Assembly: GCA_900239685.1 (NCBI GenBank)
Contig: OENT01000410.1
Coordinates: 57,242-121,241 of the forward strand
Origin: Rotaria macrura
Lineage: Eukaryota; Rotifera; Eurotatoria; Philodinida; Philodinidae
Length of the DNA: 64,000 bases
Reading direction: 5' to 3'
Shown: positions 46,301-56,869 of the stretch, piece by piece
Numbering within the stretch: position 1 is the stretch's first letter
Layout of the letters: each line of letters begins with the position of its first letter
The notes under the pieces: generated by a model
Databases searched by the model: none
Told to the model about the DNA's origin: nothing
The model's input: the letters and a program-made list of their open reading frames with translations, nothing else
Position numbers and translations under genes: made by a program

Positions 46301-47205
46301 ATTCTACGATATTAGGGATCAGAGAAACAAATTTGAGCACTATGGAGTGATACTGGGGGTGACTTTCTGAAGATCATAATACTCTCAATGACAGAGAAAC
46401 GTGACTGCACATGGTACCCTATTGACAAGTAAGAATTATCATCCATTTTATGGTTATGTTCTTAACGGGCTATCGAAGTGTGAACATTTTCTTTTTATTT
46501 CAGTACCCGAGATTTGTTGCCGTTTTAAAAAGTCTTCTATTTTTATTCGATGGTAAGTGACAATTAGACAGATTTTCAGTATCACCTTTGCCACCTTGTT
46601 ACGTGAAATACAATGCACTCCCTCTAATATCTAAAGAAGAATTCTCATGGATTCAAAAAAACGAGCAGAAAATTTCAGCTATTCTTTTTATTGTTGTACA
46701 TAGACATGTGAGCCTCCGATGTTTGACATTTCCAATACCCATGATCAGTTTATATCTTTTGAACCTATTCCACCAAAAATAGATCTAAAAAACAAAATTT
46801 TGATTTAAAAATGGATTTAAATTTATTCATTGATCGAATTTAATAAAATTATTGAAAATTTTTATGTTTTAGATTTATTGTGGATTCAATAATTTCAAAA
46901 ACATCAACTGATTTTGATAACAGCAAGTCCAGCTAAGACACGAGCAGCCACAGCGAATTCGGGCCATCAAGATTTTAAAATCTAGCTCAACTTAGGATAT
47001 ACAGCTTCATGACCTTCTACGTAACCCATTTTGAAAAACATAGAATTTTTCATGTGTAATGAAAAATTTATGAGAAATCTAGAAAAATTCAGGTTCCATC
47101 CTGGTCTCAAAGCAGGACTTCACTGATTTGATAAATTGAGTAGCCAACAACGGATTGTGTATCTTCTTTTTGGTAACAAAATATTTGGTCAATATAATAG
47201 ATGAA
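46301..47205. other. No gene seen
   Basis: No family match. The 46588-46782 plus-strand frame is not recognised. The first part may be further decayed LINE sequence. Confidence 0.3.
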
Positions 47206-47650
47206 ATTGCCAGTGAAATAGATGAAATGATCAGTAATGAAATTTTCAGTTCATTTCGCACTGAATAGAAGTCCACCATCGAAATCAGTACTGACTGATT
47301 TTCATGGATGCGGAATTCATAAGGAATTCATGAGAAATGTATCACGAATCTGTACAGAATCCATCTGAATCCAATTAGACAGCGAGAAACTGCAAGTAGA
47401 GCGGCTATCAGTTGGACCGATATGGCTTGATTGACACAGCTACAAGGTGGTTGACCTAGGACATGTTTCCGTATGCAGGTAATTCAAAGCAGCTTATCAT
47501 TTGAGATCATATGGATTTCCCATGAATTCCTCATGAATTCCGAATCCATGAAAATCAGCCAATACTGACTTCGATGGTCGGCTTCTATTCAGTAGAGAGC
47601 GACCTGAAACTTTCATTATTGATCATTTAATCTATAATGCTGACCACATA
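47206..47650. repeat. Large fold-back with about 120-bp arms
   Basis: The left arm (about 47206-47340) and right arm (about 47505-47650) are inverted copies with scattered mismatches. Shared blocks are AAATGATCARTAATGAAA, CTGAATAGAAG, ACCATCGAARTCAGTA, CTGATTTTCATGGAT and CGGAATTCAT. The roughly 165-bp centre is unique. No target duplication was defined. Confidence 0.65.
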
Positions 47651-48807
47651 ATTCCCTGCTCTTCTTTTTAGGTATCGGAGTGCGAGCAAATGTGCTTTGG
47701 TAGAGGAAAATAAGGCTGACATGCAAGCATACATCCGACTACACCACCACTCATCACTCAATTGTGGCCTTGAGACATGAAATATAGAGCTAATACTACC
47801 ATTGTTAAGAAAAATTGTTGAATTACGAAACCCGAGAAAATATCACTCTGGTTGAAGAACAACTTTCTGCTTACGCAAGACTAATTCAAAAAACAAAATT
47901 TATCAAAAAACTCGAATTCCGTTAAGAATTAGACATGTTTGAAAACAAATGTAATATTCGTGGCCACCGTCAGCACGAGAAACTTCACCATTTCGAAAAT
48001 ATTCTTTATATAATGGAGAGAACAATATTTTTACAATACTTGAACATGCTTTGAGCATGAAAATACTGTTTCGACAAATGTTGTAGCAAACGCACGGAAT
48101 TGGTGTAGATCTTAACTCAGATACTTCAAAACACCAAATGGAATAAAAGTTTGCTGGATAAACGGTGTTACTGTCACCATGTGTTTGTCCTAAGTTGTTA
48201 GAAATCAGTATATTGCTGTGGAGAATAAATGAGACCTGCTTTCATCTACCCCAGTCGAAGAATATGGATCGTATACGAGCTATGCATGCACCAGAACGAC
48301 TGAAACGGTTACCCAGTTCAATTACAACTAGCCGAATATGGGCGTGAGTTGTATAGATCTGGATGCTTCTGTTCTTTTTAAGCACGCTCACACTCATAGA
48401 ACTTATGCGAATTCTTTAAGAGCAGCTATTGAACTACAAGACGAACTCAACGTCTAAAGTGAGCTTTCTGTGTGAGAAAATCTTTTGTAGTCAATAGGTT
48501 TGAGTAGAATACATATTTTTATTTTCTCAACACATTCAGATCGATAGAAACTATATGATTTAAAAAAAATGATCGTCAATGTCTTTGAGGATGTATGCAT
48601 AAATTGTTTCGATGAGAAACTAATAAGATCACACAAAGTCTCACTAACAAGAATAACTAGCCTAGCACTCATTTTTATGTCCCACTCGAGATTATTGTGT
48701 AATGAGCATATGTATGTATATATATACATGTCATTCAACGTGGAAAAGATATATAAAAGCTCCAGAAAATTGTTTCAACAACCAGCATCGGGTTCTGGCG
48801 TTGTTCC
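47651..48807. other. Intergenic with weak plus-strand coding trace
   Basis: Between about 47810 and 48050 a plus-strand reading such as NYETRENITLVEEQLSAYAR, a stop, then ELDMFENKCNIRGHRQ looks protein-like but is unidentified and interrupted. A further piece is at 48165-48347. The minus side from 48700 down is the 3' flank of the phosphoesterase gene; a palindromic ATGTATATATATACAT run lies at 48713-48728. Confidence 0.3.
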
Positions 48808-49584
48808 TTATTGTTCATTTTTTTCTAAATCAGTATAGAGCGTAAACTTGAAGCATTTCTTCGTTAAGTCTGCAGCTGCATTGATAAAAATCGTTTCTGA
48901 GTCGTTTTTGGAGCATCTATATCCTGGATGGTCATGTACATGTCCGAAACAATGGATCTTAGGTTTTATTCGTTGACGAATTTCTCGGCGTAGACTGGTG
49001 GAACCCCAGTGTCCATATTCGCCATGAACAGCATTCTTGCACCTACTACAGGGCTCTGTGGCTTCAGGCTCTTGTGGCTGGAAGGCTAAATCCAAAATAA
49101 ATCTGGGTGGAATATGAGTCATCAAGATATCAACATTAGTCGGAATCGAAGGCCATTTAGGCCATTGCTGTCCGTCAAATGACCATGAGCAGCCATAGAT
49201 CGATATACCTTCTACTTCAATAAATTCATCATCCAAGTAGTAGCAATTATTGAGAAGCTGTGACTGTATTTCTTCGTTGGTTAGTGTTTCAAAGCCGAGT
49301 TCATGGTTACCACAGACAACAATCTTGTGTCGATGCGGTAAATCCCCTAACCATTCGTTGAAAGCTATTGTTTGTTCATTATTAATTGCAGATTTTGAGG
49401 AATGCCAGTCGTGCTTGTTTGTGAAATCACCACAATGCAAAAAGATGTCACCATCAGGTACAGTAAGTTCTTCATGTTTATTGTGAGTATCGGAGACGAC
49501 GACAATGCTGACTGATTTGAACCGCTCCGGATTTTCGTCATAGTCGACTGGTTTTGGAGTGTTGATAATTTCGAACGATGACAT
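48808..49584 (-). CDS. MPPED-type metallophosphoesterase
   Basis: MPPED1/MPPED2-like calcineurin-fold phosphoesterases are two-metal hydrolases; mammalian MPPED2 has weak cyclic nucleotide phosphodiesterase activity. The intact 258-residue protein has every metal ligand motif: SDTHNKH (D32, H34), HCGDF (D53), CGNHE (N93, H94), MTHIPP (H157) and FGHVHDHPG (H215, H217). RIKPKIHCFGHVHD matches the MPPED signature before the last motif. Length agrees with family members of about 250-300 residues. ATG at 49584 is well placed just before the first conserved strand (VSIVVVSDTH). There is no intron, signal peptide or membrane segment, so it is probably cytosolic. The native substrate is unknown. Confidence 0.9.
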   Translation of the reverse strand: MSSFEIINTPKPVDYDENPERFKSVSIVVVSDTHNKHEELTVPDGDIFLHCGDFTNKHDWHSSKSAINNEQTIAFNEWLGDLPHRHKIVVCGNHELGFETLTNEEIQSQLLNNCYYLDDEFIEVEGISIYGCSWSFDGQQWPKWPSIPTNVDILMTHIPPRFILDLAFQPQEPEATEPCSRCKNAVHGEYGHWGSTSLRREIRQRIKPKIHCFGHVHDHPGYRCSKNDSETIFINAAADLTKKCFKFTLYTDLEKNEQ

Positions 49585-49967
49585 AATATATGTAAGAAAA
49601 AGCGCCCGTTATCGATGATGTATATTTTATCAACTGCAAAGAGCGCAATTCTAACAACAAACTACCGATGAATCACGAAATTTTATGCAAAAAATTTAAG
49701 AAAAAATCATCAGTTCCTTTTTTTTACCTTCTTTTTCGCTGCCAACCATATTGTTTTTCTATTTAAACACATACATTAATCATTGCAGATATCTCAACGA
49801 ATGAATAGCCACAGGAAAGCGCCCCCTAGAAACGCAGTGAAGAGAGAGATAGATGCTTATTGCTGTAGCGCACTCACCGTACAGGTATGATGTGAAACAC
49901 AAACAAAGAACTTGAAATATTTGAGAGAGCATGACCCATGATGTGAGGCCGATCCCATATGGTATGT
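49585..49967. other. Upstream region of the phosphoesterase gene
   Basis: It probably contains the minus-strand promoter of the phosphoesterase gene; no motif is distinctive. It ends at the GTATGGCT target duplication of the hAT element. Confidence 0.35.
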
Positions 49968-49975
49968 GTATGGCT

Positions 49976-50832
49976 TAGAGACCTGTGGGGAGCCCCGAAC
50001 TCCAACTCCGACTTCGACTCCGATTCCCACGGAGTTGGAGACGGAGTCGGAGTTAAAAAATTAAATTTTTCGGAATCGGAGTCGGAGTCAGATCTTTTGA
50101 AAAATGGTTTCGGAGTTAAAGAAAAGTCAAGATTAAAATTATATTTGATGAACCTTCGATATTCCATACAACAACATCTTTGTTTTTCATATTAAGAAAC
50201 AAAAAAAATCAAAGGGAACACTTGTTTCATTTAATGAGAATAAGTTTCAGGACAAAAAATAACAAATCAATCATCTTTTAGCTATAACTTTCGTAAGATC
50301 GACTAAATAAAAACATATCATGAATCAAGCAATATTTCAGTCTGATTCGAAGTAGTATAAATGTCTTCATTATCAAATTTTTATTTCTTGGGCATAGTAC
50401 ATGTCGAATCTTCAGATGCGGCGGTCGCTATTGATGACATTGAAATGGTTATTTTTCTTATATTTTCATAGAAGAGCTGTTTCAAAAAAGTAAATTTTTT
50501 TTATAGAAACAACATTTGATTGATTTTTTCCGAAACCTAAATTGGTTCTTTTTTCCGAAATAGTATTCTTTGAAGCTGAAAATAATCTTTCGACTATTGT
50601 GTTAAACGCTGGAATCGCATATATCTGTTTGGCTAAAAATGATAACACCGGGAACTAAAGACCCGTGGGGAGCCCCGAACTCAGTCGGAGTTTAAAAGAC
50701 GAAAATTTTCGGAGTCGTTGTCGGAGTCGGAGTGAGAGGCAGCGAGATTAAAATTTTTCGGAATCGGAATAGCGGCTGAAAACTTTTTCGGAGTCGGGTG
50801 TCGGAATATAAAATTGACTCCGCAGGTCTCTA
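49976..50832. mobile_element. hAT element remnant with GGAGTCGGAG subterminal arrays
   Basis: The ends TAGAGACCTGTGGGGAG and, inverted, TAGAGACCTGCGGAGTC are flanked by a perfect 8-bp duplication GTATGGCT (49968-49975 and 50833-50840). Both subterminal regions are dense in GGAGTCGGAGTCGGAG and its inverse. A second internal copy of the end motif (GACCCGTGGGGAGCCCCGAAC) at about 50661 suggests rearrangement or nesting. The interior keeps the 3' end of a hAT transposase on the minus strand. At 857 bp it is far too short to be autonomous. Confidence 0.85.
50390..50648 (-). pseudogene. hAT transposase C-terminal dimerisation domain remnant
   Basis: The segment AIPAFNTIVERLFSASKNTI followed by SEKRTNLGFGKNQSNVVSIKK matches the hATC dimerisation signature (IPA...ERVFS.AG.I...RR..L....V..L.F.K). 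A frameshift in the T/A-rich run near 50490 separates it from a natural-looking end (QLFYENIRKI ... TMPKK) at about 50390. The catalytic RNase H part is absent. Confidence 0.7.
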
Positions 50833-50840
50833 GTATGGCT

Positions 50841-51851
50841 GCGGTTATAGCGCCTGTGAATCTTCACCTACACGCACAGCTTCAGTATTTTTTAGCTGCA
50901 GAAAAATGTTTTGGTCGAAATGGTTCGATTTTTTCTTTCGAATAAGATGTCCTAGCAATGCTTTTATACTTTTTCAAAAAAGACATATTTTTATCTTTCG
51001 TACGGAAGATGCTGGTGAAAAAAGTGAGTTATTTTGCATAATTTATTCAATGACAATTTTTGGCGTTACACTTTCAGAAATTAAAAATCTGCTCATTAGA
51101 TTTTTGATATATTGTGCGACTTTCGATTATCTTCAGATTGGTTGAGAGGACAAGGAAAAAATGCTACGTATGTATTGATTCGATTTCAATGAGATAGAAT
51201 CTTCTCTACGTGAGTATGATACTCCATAAGTGTTTCGAATTTTTTCCAACTCAATTCATTTACAGACTTTTGAATAGGATAGCACAGTAGTGTATCGATT
51301 GAACTGAAACAAAAAGCAACGAGATTATTCGCAATATTGCCTACATAAGAATCTTGCTTTAATTTAAATGAAAAATGGACTAGAGAAACATGGATGCATC
51401 ATGATCCTTCTACATCAAGCGATATCTCGAAATTCATGCGAATCAAAATCCAAGTGTCTTCTTCTACTACCTATCACTGTTTGTCTTCGCAGGAGTCATC
51501 AACCACGAAACGATGTCTTCATTTTTGTGAAGTGTATTAATATACTTTCTTCTTGACCCATCTTCATCAATGATGCTGACAGTATTGTTTCGATGGAATT
51601 ATCTGATGTTAGCTTAACTGCGTCATTGAAATATATTCTATTGATTAGACGATGATCAAATATTACGTGCAAGTAAGATGATATTGTAGCATGGTTTCTA
51701 TAAATTGTTATTTGAATTTGAATACTAGTCTGTAAAATAATCATAGAAACGTGTTCTCCGCATGTCAAATTTGCAATTGTAAAACAACACTGTATTCACT
51801 GGCAAAATTTTTATTATATTATTTTCCAGAATCGATCAACCAGAACACAGT
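50841..51851. other. Intergenic upstream of the pentapeptide gene
   Basis: No gene is recognised. A TTTTCCAG acceptor-like site at 51822-51829 lies in frame just upstream of the ATG at 51852, so an extra 5' exon is possible. Confidence 0.35.
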
Positions 51852-53882
51852 ATGATATTAAAACATCGTAGTGTTCAAAATAATCGATTTAACGCTTATA
51901 TCATGAGTGGTATAAAGCTTAGACATGGTCTCAAAATGATTTCATCATTACTTTTGCCGATGATGTTAGGTATTTTTACTATCGTAATGAGCATACAACA
52001 ACAGAACACATCCACTAAGCAGCGTATTGAAGAGCGAAACATTGCTGAAAAACAGCGTAACTTAGAGAGAAACCTAACAGACAATCGATATCAAAATGAA
52101 CTTCTTGATAGTTACGTTAAAGATATTGGTAAACTTCTGGAGAAACACGATGCGTCACTAACATCTTCGCGAGTAGTAGCTACACTGTGTCGTGTCAAAA
52201 CTCTAAATATCCTTCGACAACTAGATCCACACCGTAATGTTCAAATTATTCGATTTCTTTACGAAGTTCGGCTGTTGAAAGATCAATTGCAGATAATCTG
52301 CAATTGATCTTTCAACAGCCGAACTTCGTAATATTGATTTTCGAGAATCAGCAATCAATAAAAAACAACTTAATAATATATCATTCACGGGTATTTATGT
52401 TTTCAACAGTCATTTTATAGATCTCAATGTTGAACACTCAATTTTCTAATACACACTTTGAGAATGTTACATTTACAGCAAGCGATTTTCGTGCAAGTAA
52501 TTTTTCAGGAGCTAATTTTTATCATTGCAATTTTTCATTCTCTGATCTCGATCAGACTGATTTCACTCATGCTACATTGCACAATACTAATTTCTCATTC
52601 CCTCCAATGAATAAAATCAAATTTGAATCAGCCATACTTAAAAATATCAACTTATCTTCAATGAAGTTTAACCAAGTGAATTTTGGATCAGCCATACTCG
52701 AAAATGTTAATATATCATTTTCCAACATTTTTGCGGTTGATTTTCAATCTGCTCGTCTCTTCAATGTTAACTTTTCATCTACATTATTACAAAATGTTAA
52801 CTTTTCATTTGCCGAGCTGCAGAACGTTGATTTTTCATTCGCTGAACTACATAATATCAATTTCACATCTACACGACTATTCAATGTTGTGTTCAGTCAT
52901 AGCAATCTGATACGTCTGCATTGCCAATCAACCGTTTTAGGTAACAAAGAATCGAGTTTGATCAGTAAAATGCTTGTGATTGTGGCTTTGTATCTTTATT
53001 TAGATTATGTTAATTTCTACAATGCAACAATTTTTCAAACAAATTTTGATCAAAGTGAATGTCATGATGTCGATTTCAGCCACGCAAAACTATCTGAATC
53101 AAGCCTTTTGCATGCGAACGCCAAAGGGGCTATTTTCAAATATGCTCAAATTAACAATCTTGAATTTAACAATAGCAACCTGCGTAATGCTGATTTTTTG
53201 CATGCTAAAATCGAAGTTCATCAATTATCAAGTGCTCTTTCGATAAGTAATATTAGATTTCCTAATGGAACGCGTAGCCGTGATGTCAATTTCATCGATG
53301 ATGATAAAGCTGATTGTAATCAGTCTCTTATCGATAAGTGGACTGTAGTTAACGGTACAGTGAAAATGATTCGAACTGACGAAGGCTGTCATTTCTCATT
53401 AGTTTCTTATGATATTGGTGCAAATCTGTCCAGGTGCATAAATATTACTGACATTTGGAATTTGATACTGTGGCCATCTTCCAGAGCCATCTTCAATGTA
53501 CAGATGGGACAAAATGTCTTCGTACAGTTAGTTCAGATCAGTAACACCGGACATATTTTCTTAGAAAAACGTATGAGTAAGTTGATTATGCTTCATTAAT
53601 TAGTGCAGTGATGTTTCTTTTTGCAAAGCTTCAAAGGAAACCAGCACCATAATCACACTGTATGAGAACACAGCGGAACTCCATATTTCGATCGTATTTC
53701 AATCTCAAATCAATCAAGTACACAAGAACAACAGTTGGCTGAATAGCATTGAACTTTTTATTGATTATGACAGACATGTTGATTATTCTCCAGGTATGCA
53801 GCTAGAAATTTTAAAGTGATCAATAGTTGTCTTTTTTCGATATTGTTTGTGTTTGTCATTCGCTACATATTTGGTAGGATAA
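51852..53882 (+). pseudogene. Pentapeptide-repeat membrane protein with two frameshifts
   Basis: The N terminus has one membrane segment (about residues 30-47, ISSLLLPMMLGIFTIVMSI), a charged helical stretch (QRIEERNIAEKQRNLERN), and VKTLNILRQLDPHRNVQIIRFLYE, typical of bdelloid members. Pentapeptide repeats (A/N-x-F/L pattern, e.g. VNFSSTLLQNVNFSFAELQN) follow and form a right-handed quadrilateral helix in known structures. Introns are 52941-53003 (63 nt, in frame), 53577-53628 (52 nt) and probably 53794-53877; the stop is then at 53880. The frame changes twice: at the 1-nt spacer of a palindrome (52295) and in a T-run near 52446. Each behaves as one surplus base, so this is either a pseudogene or sequencing error. 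Pentapeptide repeats are mainly bacterial; transfer origin is inferred. Confidence 0.75.
52259..52331. repeat. 73-bp near-perfect palindrome inside coding sequence
   Basis: Two perfect 36-bp arms (52259-52294 and 52296-52331) are separated by a single A at 52295. The left arm encodes LYEVRLLKDQLQI in one frame and the right arm encodes DLSTAELRN in another. Both look like family sequence, and one surplus base lies exactly at the centre. Confidence 0.9.
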
Positions 53883-54357
53883 TTCAGGAAAACTTTCCTA
53901 TGTTACAGTGAAGCAGGCAGATTGGCTCACTCATCCGAATTTGGTTTTGCTCGCTCCTATTGAAGTTTCAATCAAAACTTTTTCTCACTCACAATTATTC
54001 TTTAGTGGAAGGCGCATCTAGTAGTGTGCGAGTATCGAATTTTCTTTACTATGTAAAATGAGAGTAGGTAAAACAGTGACTTTGTAAAAGAATTGTTTGT
54101 GATGAAGAGAGATATAGGCGGTTTTATTTGCCTGTATAAGTGAGTAGCTGTTAGTATGGATGTAGGGTTTCCCTCGATATTGAAAAAAGTTAGTTTTCAA
54201 TCATTCGAAATTTGTTTTCGAATACTAAAATGCGTTTATGAATTTACATCATACTCGAAAGAAATCTCATGAATTAGTATATGAATCAGGGAAAACATTT
54301 CTCAATAGATAGCTACGTTTATTTTAAAGATAAAGATCGCATTGTTCGTCGATTACC
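53883..54357. other. Gap between the pentapeptide and NHL genes
   Basis: No exon could be assigned with confidence. The 5' part of the NHL gene (secretion signal or membrane anchor) is expected here or further upstream but was not recognised. Confidence 0.35.
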
Positions 54358-55224
54358 ATGAAAGAGAAAGATTCGTTGAGTGTTTCTATTGTAGTCATTC
54401 CCAATATTCCTATCAATGCTAGTTGGTCACAAGATGGGGTAACAGTTGCTGGTGGACATGAAGCAGGTTCTGACACCAATCAGCTTTACCTTCCTTACCG
54501 TCTCTATTCTGATCATGATCAGAACCTCATTATCGCTGATACTTGGAATCATCGTATTATTAGATGGAAGAGTAATGATAGGAATGGACAAGTTCTAGTT
54601 GGTAGTAATGGCAAAGGCGATCATTTGAATCAACTAAACTATCCGACAGACGTGTTACTCGACCGAAAGACAAATAGTCTCGTAATTTGTGATCGTGATA
54701 ATCGAAGAATATTACGTTGGTCTCGACGAGGTGGCATAACTGAAGAAATCCTCCTTGACAGTATTCGCTGTTCAGGGTTGTTCTTGGACGATCAGCAATA
54801 TCTCTACGTCTCAGAAACCGATAAACATCAAGTAAGTCGATTTAGATTAGGTGAGAAGAATGGAACTGTGGTCGCTGGTGGCTATGGACAAGGTGATGGA
54901 CTCAATCAGTTTGACAACCCAGGATATCTTTTTGTTGGTCTACAAGAGGCTGTCTACGTATCCGACACTAACAATCATCGTGGGATGAAATGGAATAAAG
55001 ATGCACATGAAGGGATCAAGGTCACTGGTGGTGAAAGTTGGGGTAATACTCTGACACAATTGACCTATCCTTCGGGTTTAGTGGTCGATATGTTAGACAC
55101 TGTCTATGTAGCTGAAATGGGCAACCATCGTGTGACTCGTTGGCCTAAAAATGCAACACAAGGTACCCTGATTGTCGGTGGCAATGGTGCTGGTAACGAA
55201 GCGAATCAGTTGAACAATCCCATG

Positions 55225-56786
55225 CCCATGTAATCGAAAAACGCATTTTCGACGCGGATAGATGCGTTATTGTTGCAAACAGCGACATTCTGACACGTTT
55301 CTATGGGGCAGGATTCTGACAACACTGCTAAACGCATCCAGCATCTGTCGTGTAAACGCGTTCAGAACGATTTTGGTCGTTCATAACTACTAATCAAAAT
55401 AAATTTGTATACACGCGTTTAAATGATAGTCTGTAACGCGTTTGTAATCGTTCTAGTGAAGCAATAGTTATTGATACGGGGCGGAAATCCCTAACGCGCT
55501 CAGATGCGTCTCAATAACTCATGTACGAATCGGTTTGCATACACTTATGTCGCATTATACTCTGAACATTGTGTCAGGATTGAAAATTCCTAATCGTCTT
55601 CGAGTAAAAGCGTCTTCTATTAATGAAAACAATGAAATCTACTACTCTGAGTACTTACATCGACTTAATAAAATTTCCACAATGTATTTCAGAATGCATA
55701 AGATGTTGGGAAGGAGGTGGGTTTTTTATCAAAATATCTGTCTTTCGAGTTACGCATTTTTAATCAACAAAGTAAATAATATCTTGGATATTCAAGTAAA
55801 CAGGAGTCCCACAAGATCTATTGTGATAGGTATGCTATTCAGATTCGAAGAATGACTCAGCATCCTGTATTATCGCTCAGTTTTGAAAATGAAAATGAAT
55901 GTTTCTTTTATTCTCTACGAAAAAATGATTAGTATTTTTCTGTTTGAAGAAAAGAAAACTAAGAAGAAAGCATTTTTTTGAGCTTAAGTCTTTGATTTAA
56001 TTTTCTGCGAATTTCTTGTAAAACTAAAAATATGAAGTTAAAAAACGTAGCGACAAGAGTTTCCTTTTACACTTTCCACAGAAAAAATTTATTCGGAATC
56101 GTAATCGTATATTCTTCTATTATTAGGTAGGAGAAAAGGCATAACAAATAATTCTACGCCGTCTAATTTTCTATTCACCTATCGCACGAAGAGATCATTT
56201 TTCTATAAAAAGTTATTTCCTTTTTGAGCAATAAGGAATAAAATTGTTTTTCTTAGTTTTTAAAAAATCAGATGTAGCGCTTTCGTGATACCAATTATAT
56301 AGGCTTTTCATTTACATTAATTTTACAAAATAAAATTAATCTAGTAACCGACTTTTGCATGTGAGAAATCTTGTAGAAACACTCATTCATGTAATTCATG
56401 AACATAATATCTTTATCGATTGGTATATGGTTCAATGGATGCTATGTCTGGTTTGTAATCGATAGATCATGGGTTCGAATCTTAGTTCAAGCTGTTGCTA
56501 AAAACAATTTCCAGTCTGTTGTTCAGTGTTTGAATGCTATATCATAGTGCACCATATCATGTTAATTCGATCCTATCTCTCGGTGTTAGCTGTATTTTTT
56601 TAATATTTTGCATAGTACTAAACGCGTTGGAACGCGTCAGTGTATACGCGTTCAGACGCGCATTCAATCTTTGAAACGCGTTAGCACCCTCGAAAATGTT
56701 GCATTTTGGATGAATCCTGATGCGTCCAGTGGTATTGATCCGAATCGCTCGGAGACGCGTCGAAAATCGAAAAATGGTTACATGGG
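55225..56786. mobile_element. 1.56-kb CpG-rich element inserted in the NHL gene
   Basis: The ends CCCATGTAA and TTACATGGG are inverse copies, continued imperfectly by CGAAAAACGC..TTTTCGACGCG on the left and its inverse on the right. A TG dinucleotide flanks both sides (55223-55224 and 56787-56788), and treating it as the target duplication restores the host reading frame exactly. Subterminal regions (55240-55510 and 56620-56770) are packed with ACGCGTT and AACGCGTC motifs, making them CpG islands in CpG-poor DNA. No transposase is recognised. A tRNA-like segment lies inside. Confidence 0.75.
56420..56495 (+). ncRNA. tRNA-like segment, degenerate
   Basis: An A-box-like TGGTTCAATGG (56428-56438) and a B-box GGTTCGAATC (56472-56481) have tRNA-like spacing. 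The segment TTTGTAA between them could be an anticodon loop (TGT, Thr). The acceptor stem and anticodon stem do not pair well, so it is a tRNA pseudogene or a Pol III promoter of a tRNA-derived repeat, not a working tRNA. Confidence 0.3.
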
Positions 56787-56869
56787 TGGACTTGTCCATC
56801 GATCGAAATGGTCATCTCTATGTTGCCGATCGAGATAATCATCGTATTCAAAGATTTTCTCTTGAATAG

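Larger units (their letters stand above)
54358..56869 (+). pseudogene. NHL-repeat beta-propeller protein split by a transposon
   Basis: NHL repeats form beta-propellers that bind protein, sugar or RNA partners. The frame from 54358 encodes five blades: NLIIADTWNHRIIRW, SLVICDRDNRRILRW, YLYVSETDKHQVSRF, AVYVSDTNNHRGMKW and TVYVAEMGNHRVTRW, separated by GxNQLxxP linkers. It then starts the sixth linker (NQLNNPM) and breaks at 55225. The missing sixth blade (DLSIDRNG, then LYVADRDNHRIQRF and a stop at 56867) lies after the insertion. Leaving out 55225-56788 brings the two halves into one frame and completes a six-blade propeller. The N-terminal part is uncertain; ATG 54358 is only the first in frame. 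Direct adjacency to a pentapeptide gene may be chance or one larger locus. Confidence 0.8.

Noticed and set aside
49874-50195. Serine/glutamate-rich open frames on both strands
   Set aside because: They translate the GGAGTC subterminal arrays of the hAT element.
52290-52450. Programmed ribosomal frameshifting in the pentapeptide gene
   Set aside because: The two shift points lack a slippery heptamer plus downstream structure in the right order; a palindrome centre and a T-run fit mutation or sequencing error better.
56420-56495. Functional tRNA-Thr(TGT)
   Set aside because: Acceptor and anticodon stems contain several mismatches; only the A and B boxes are convincing.
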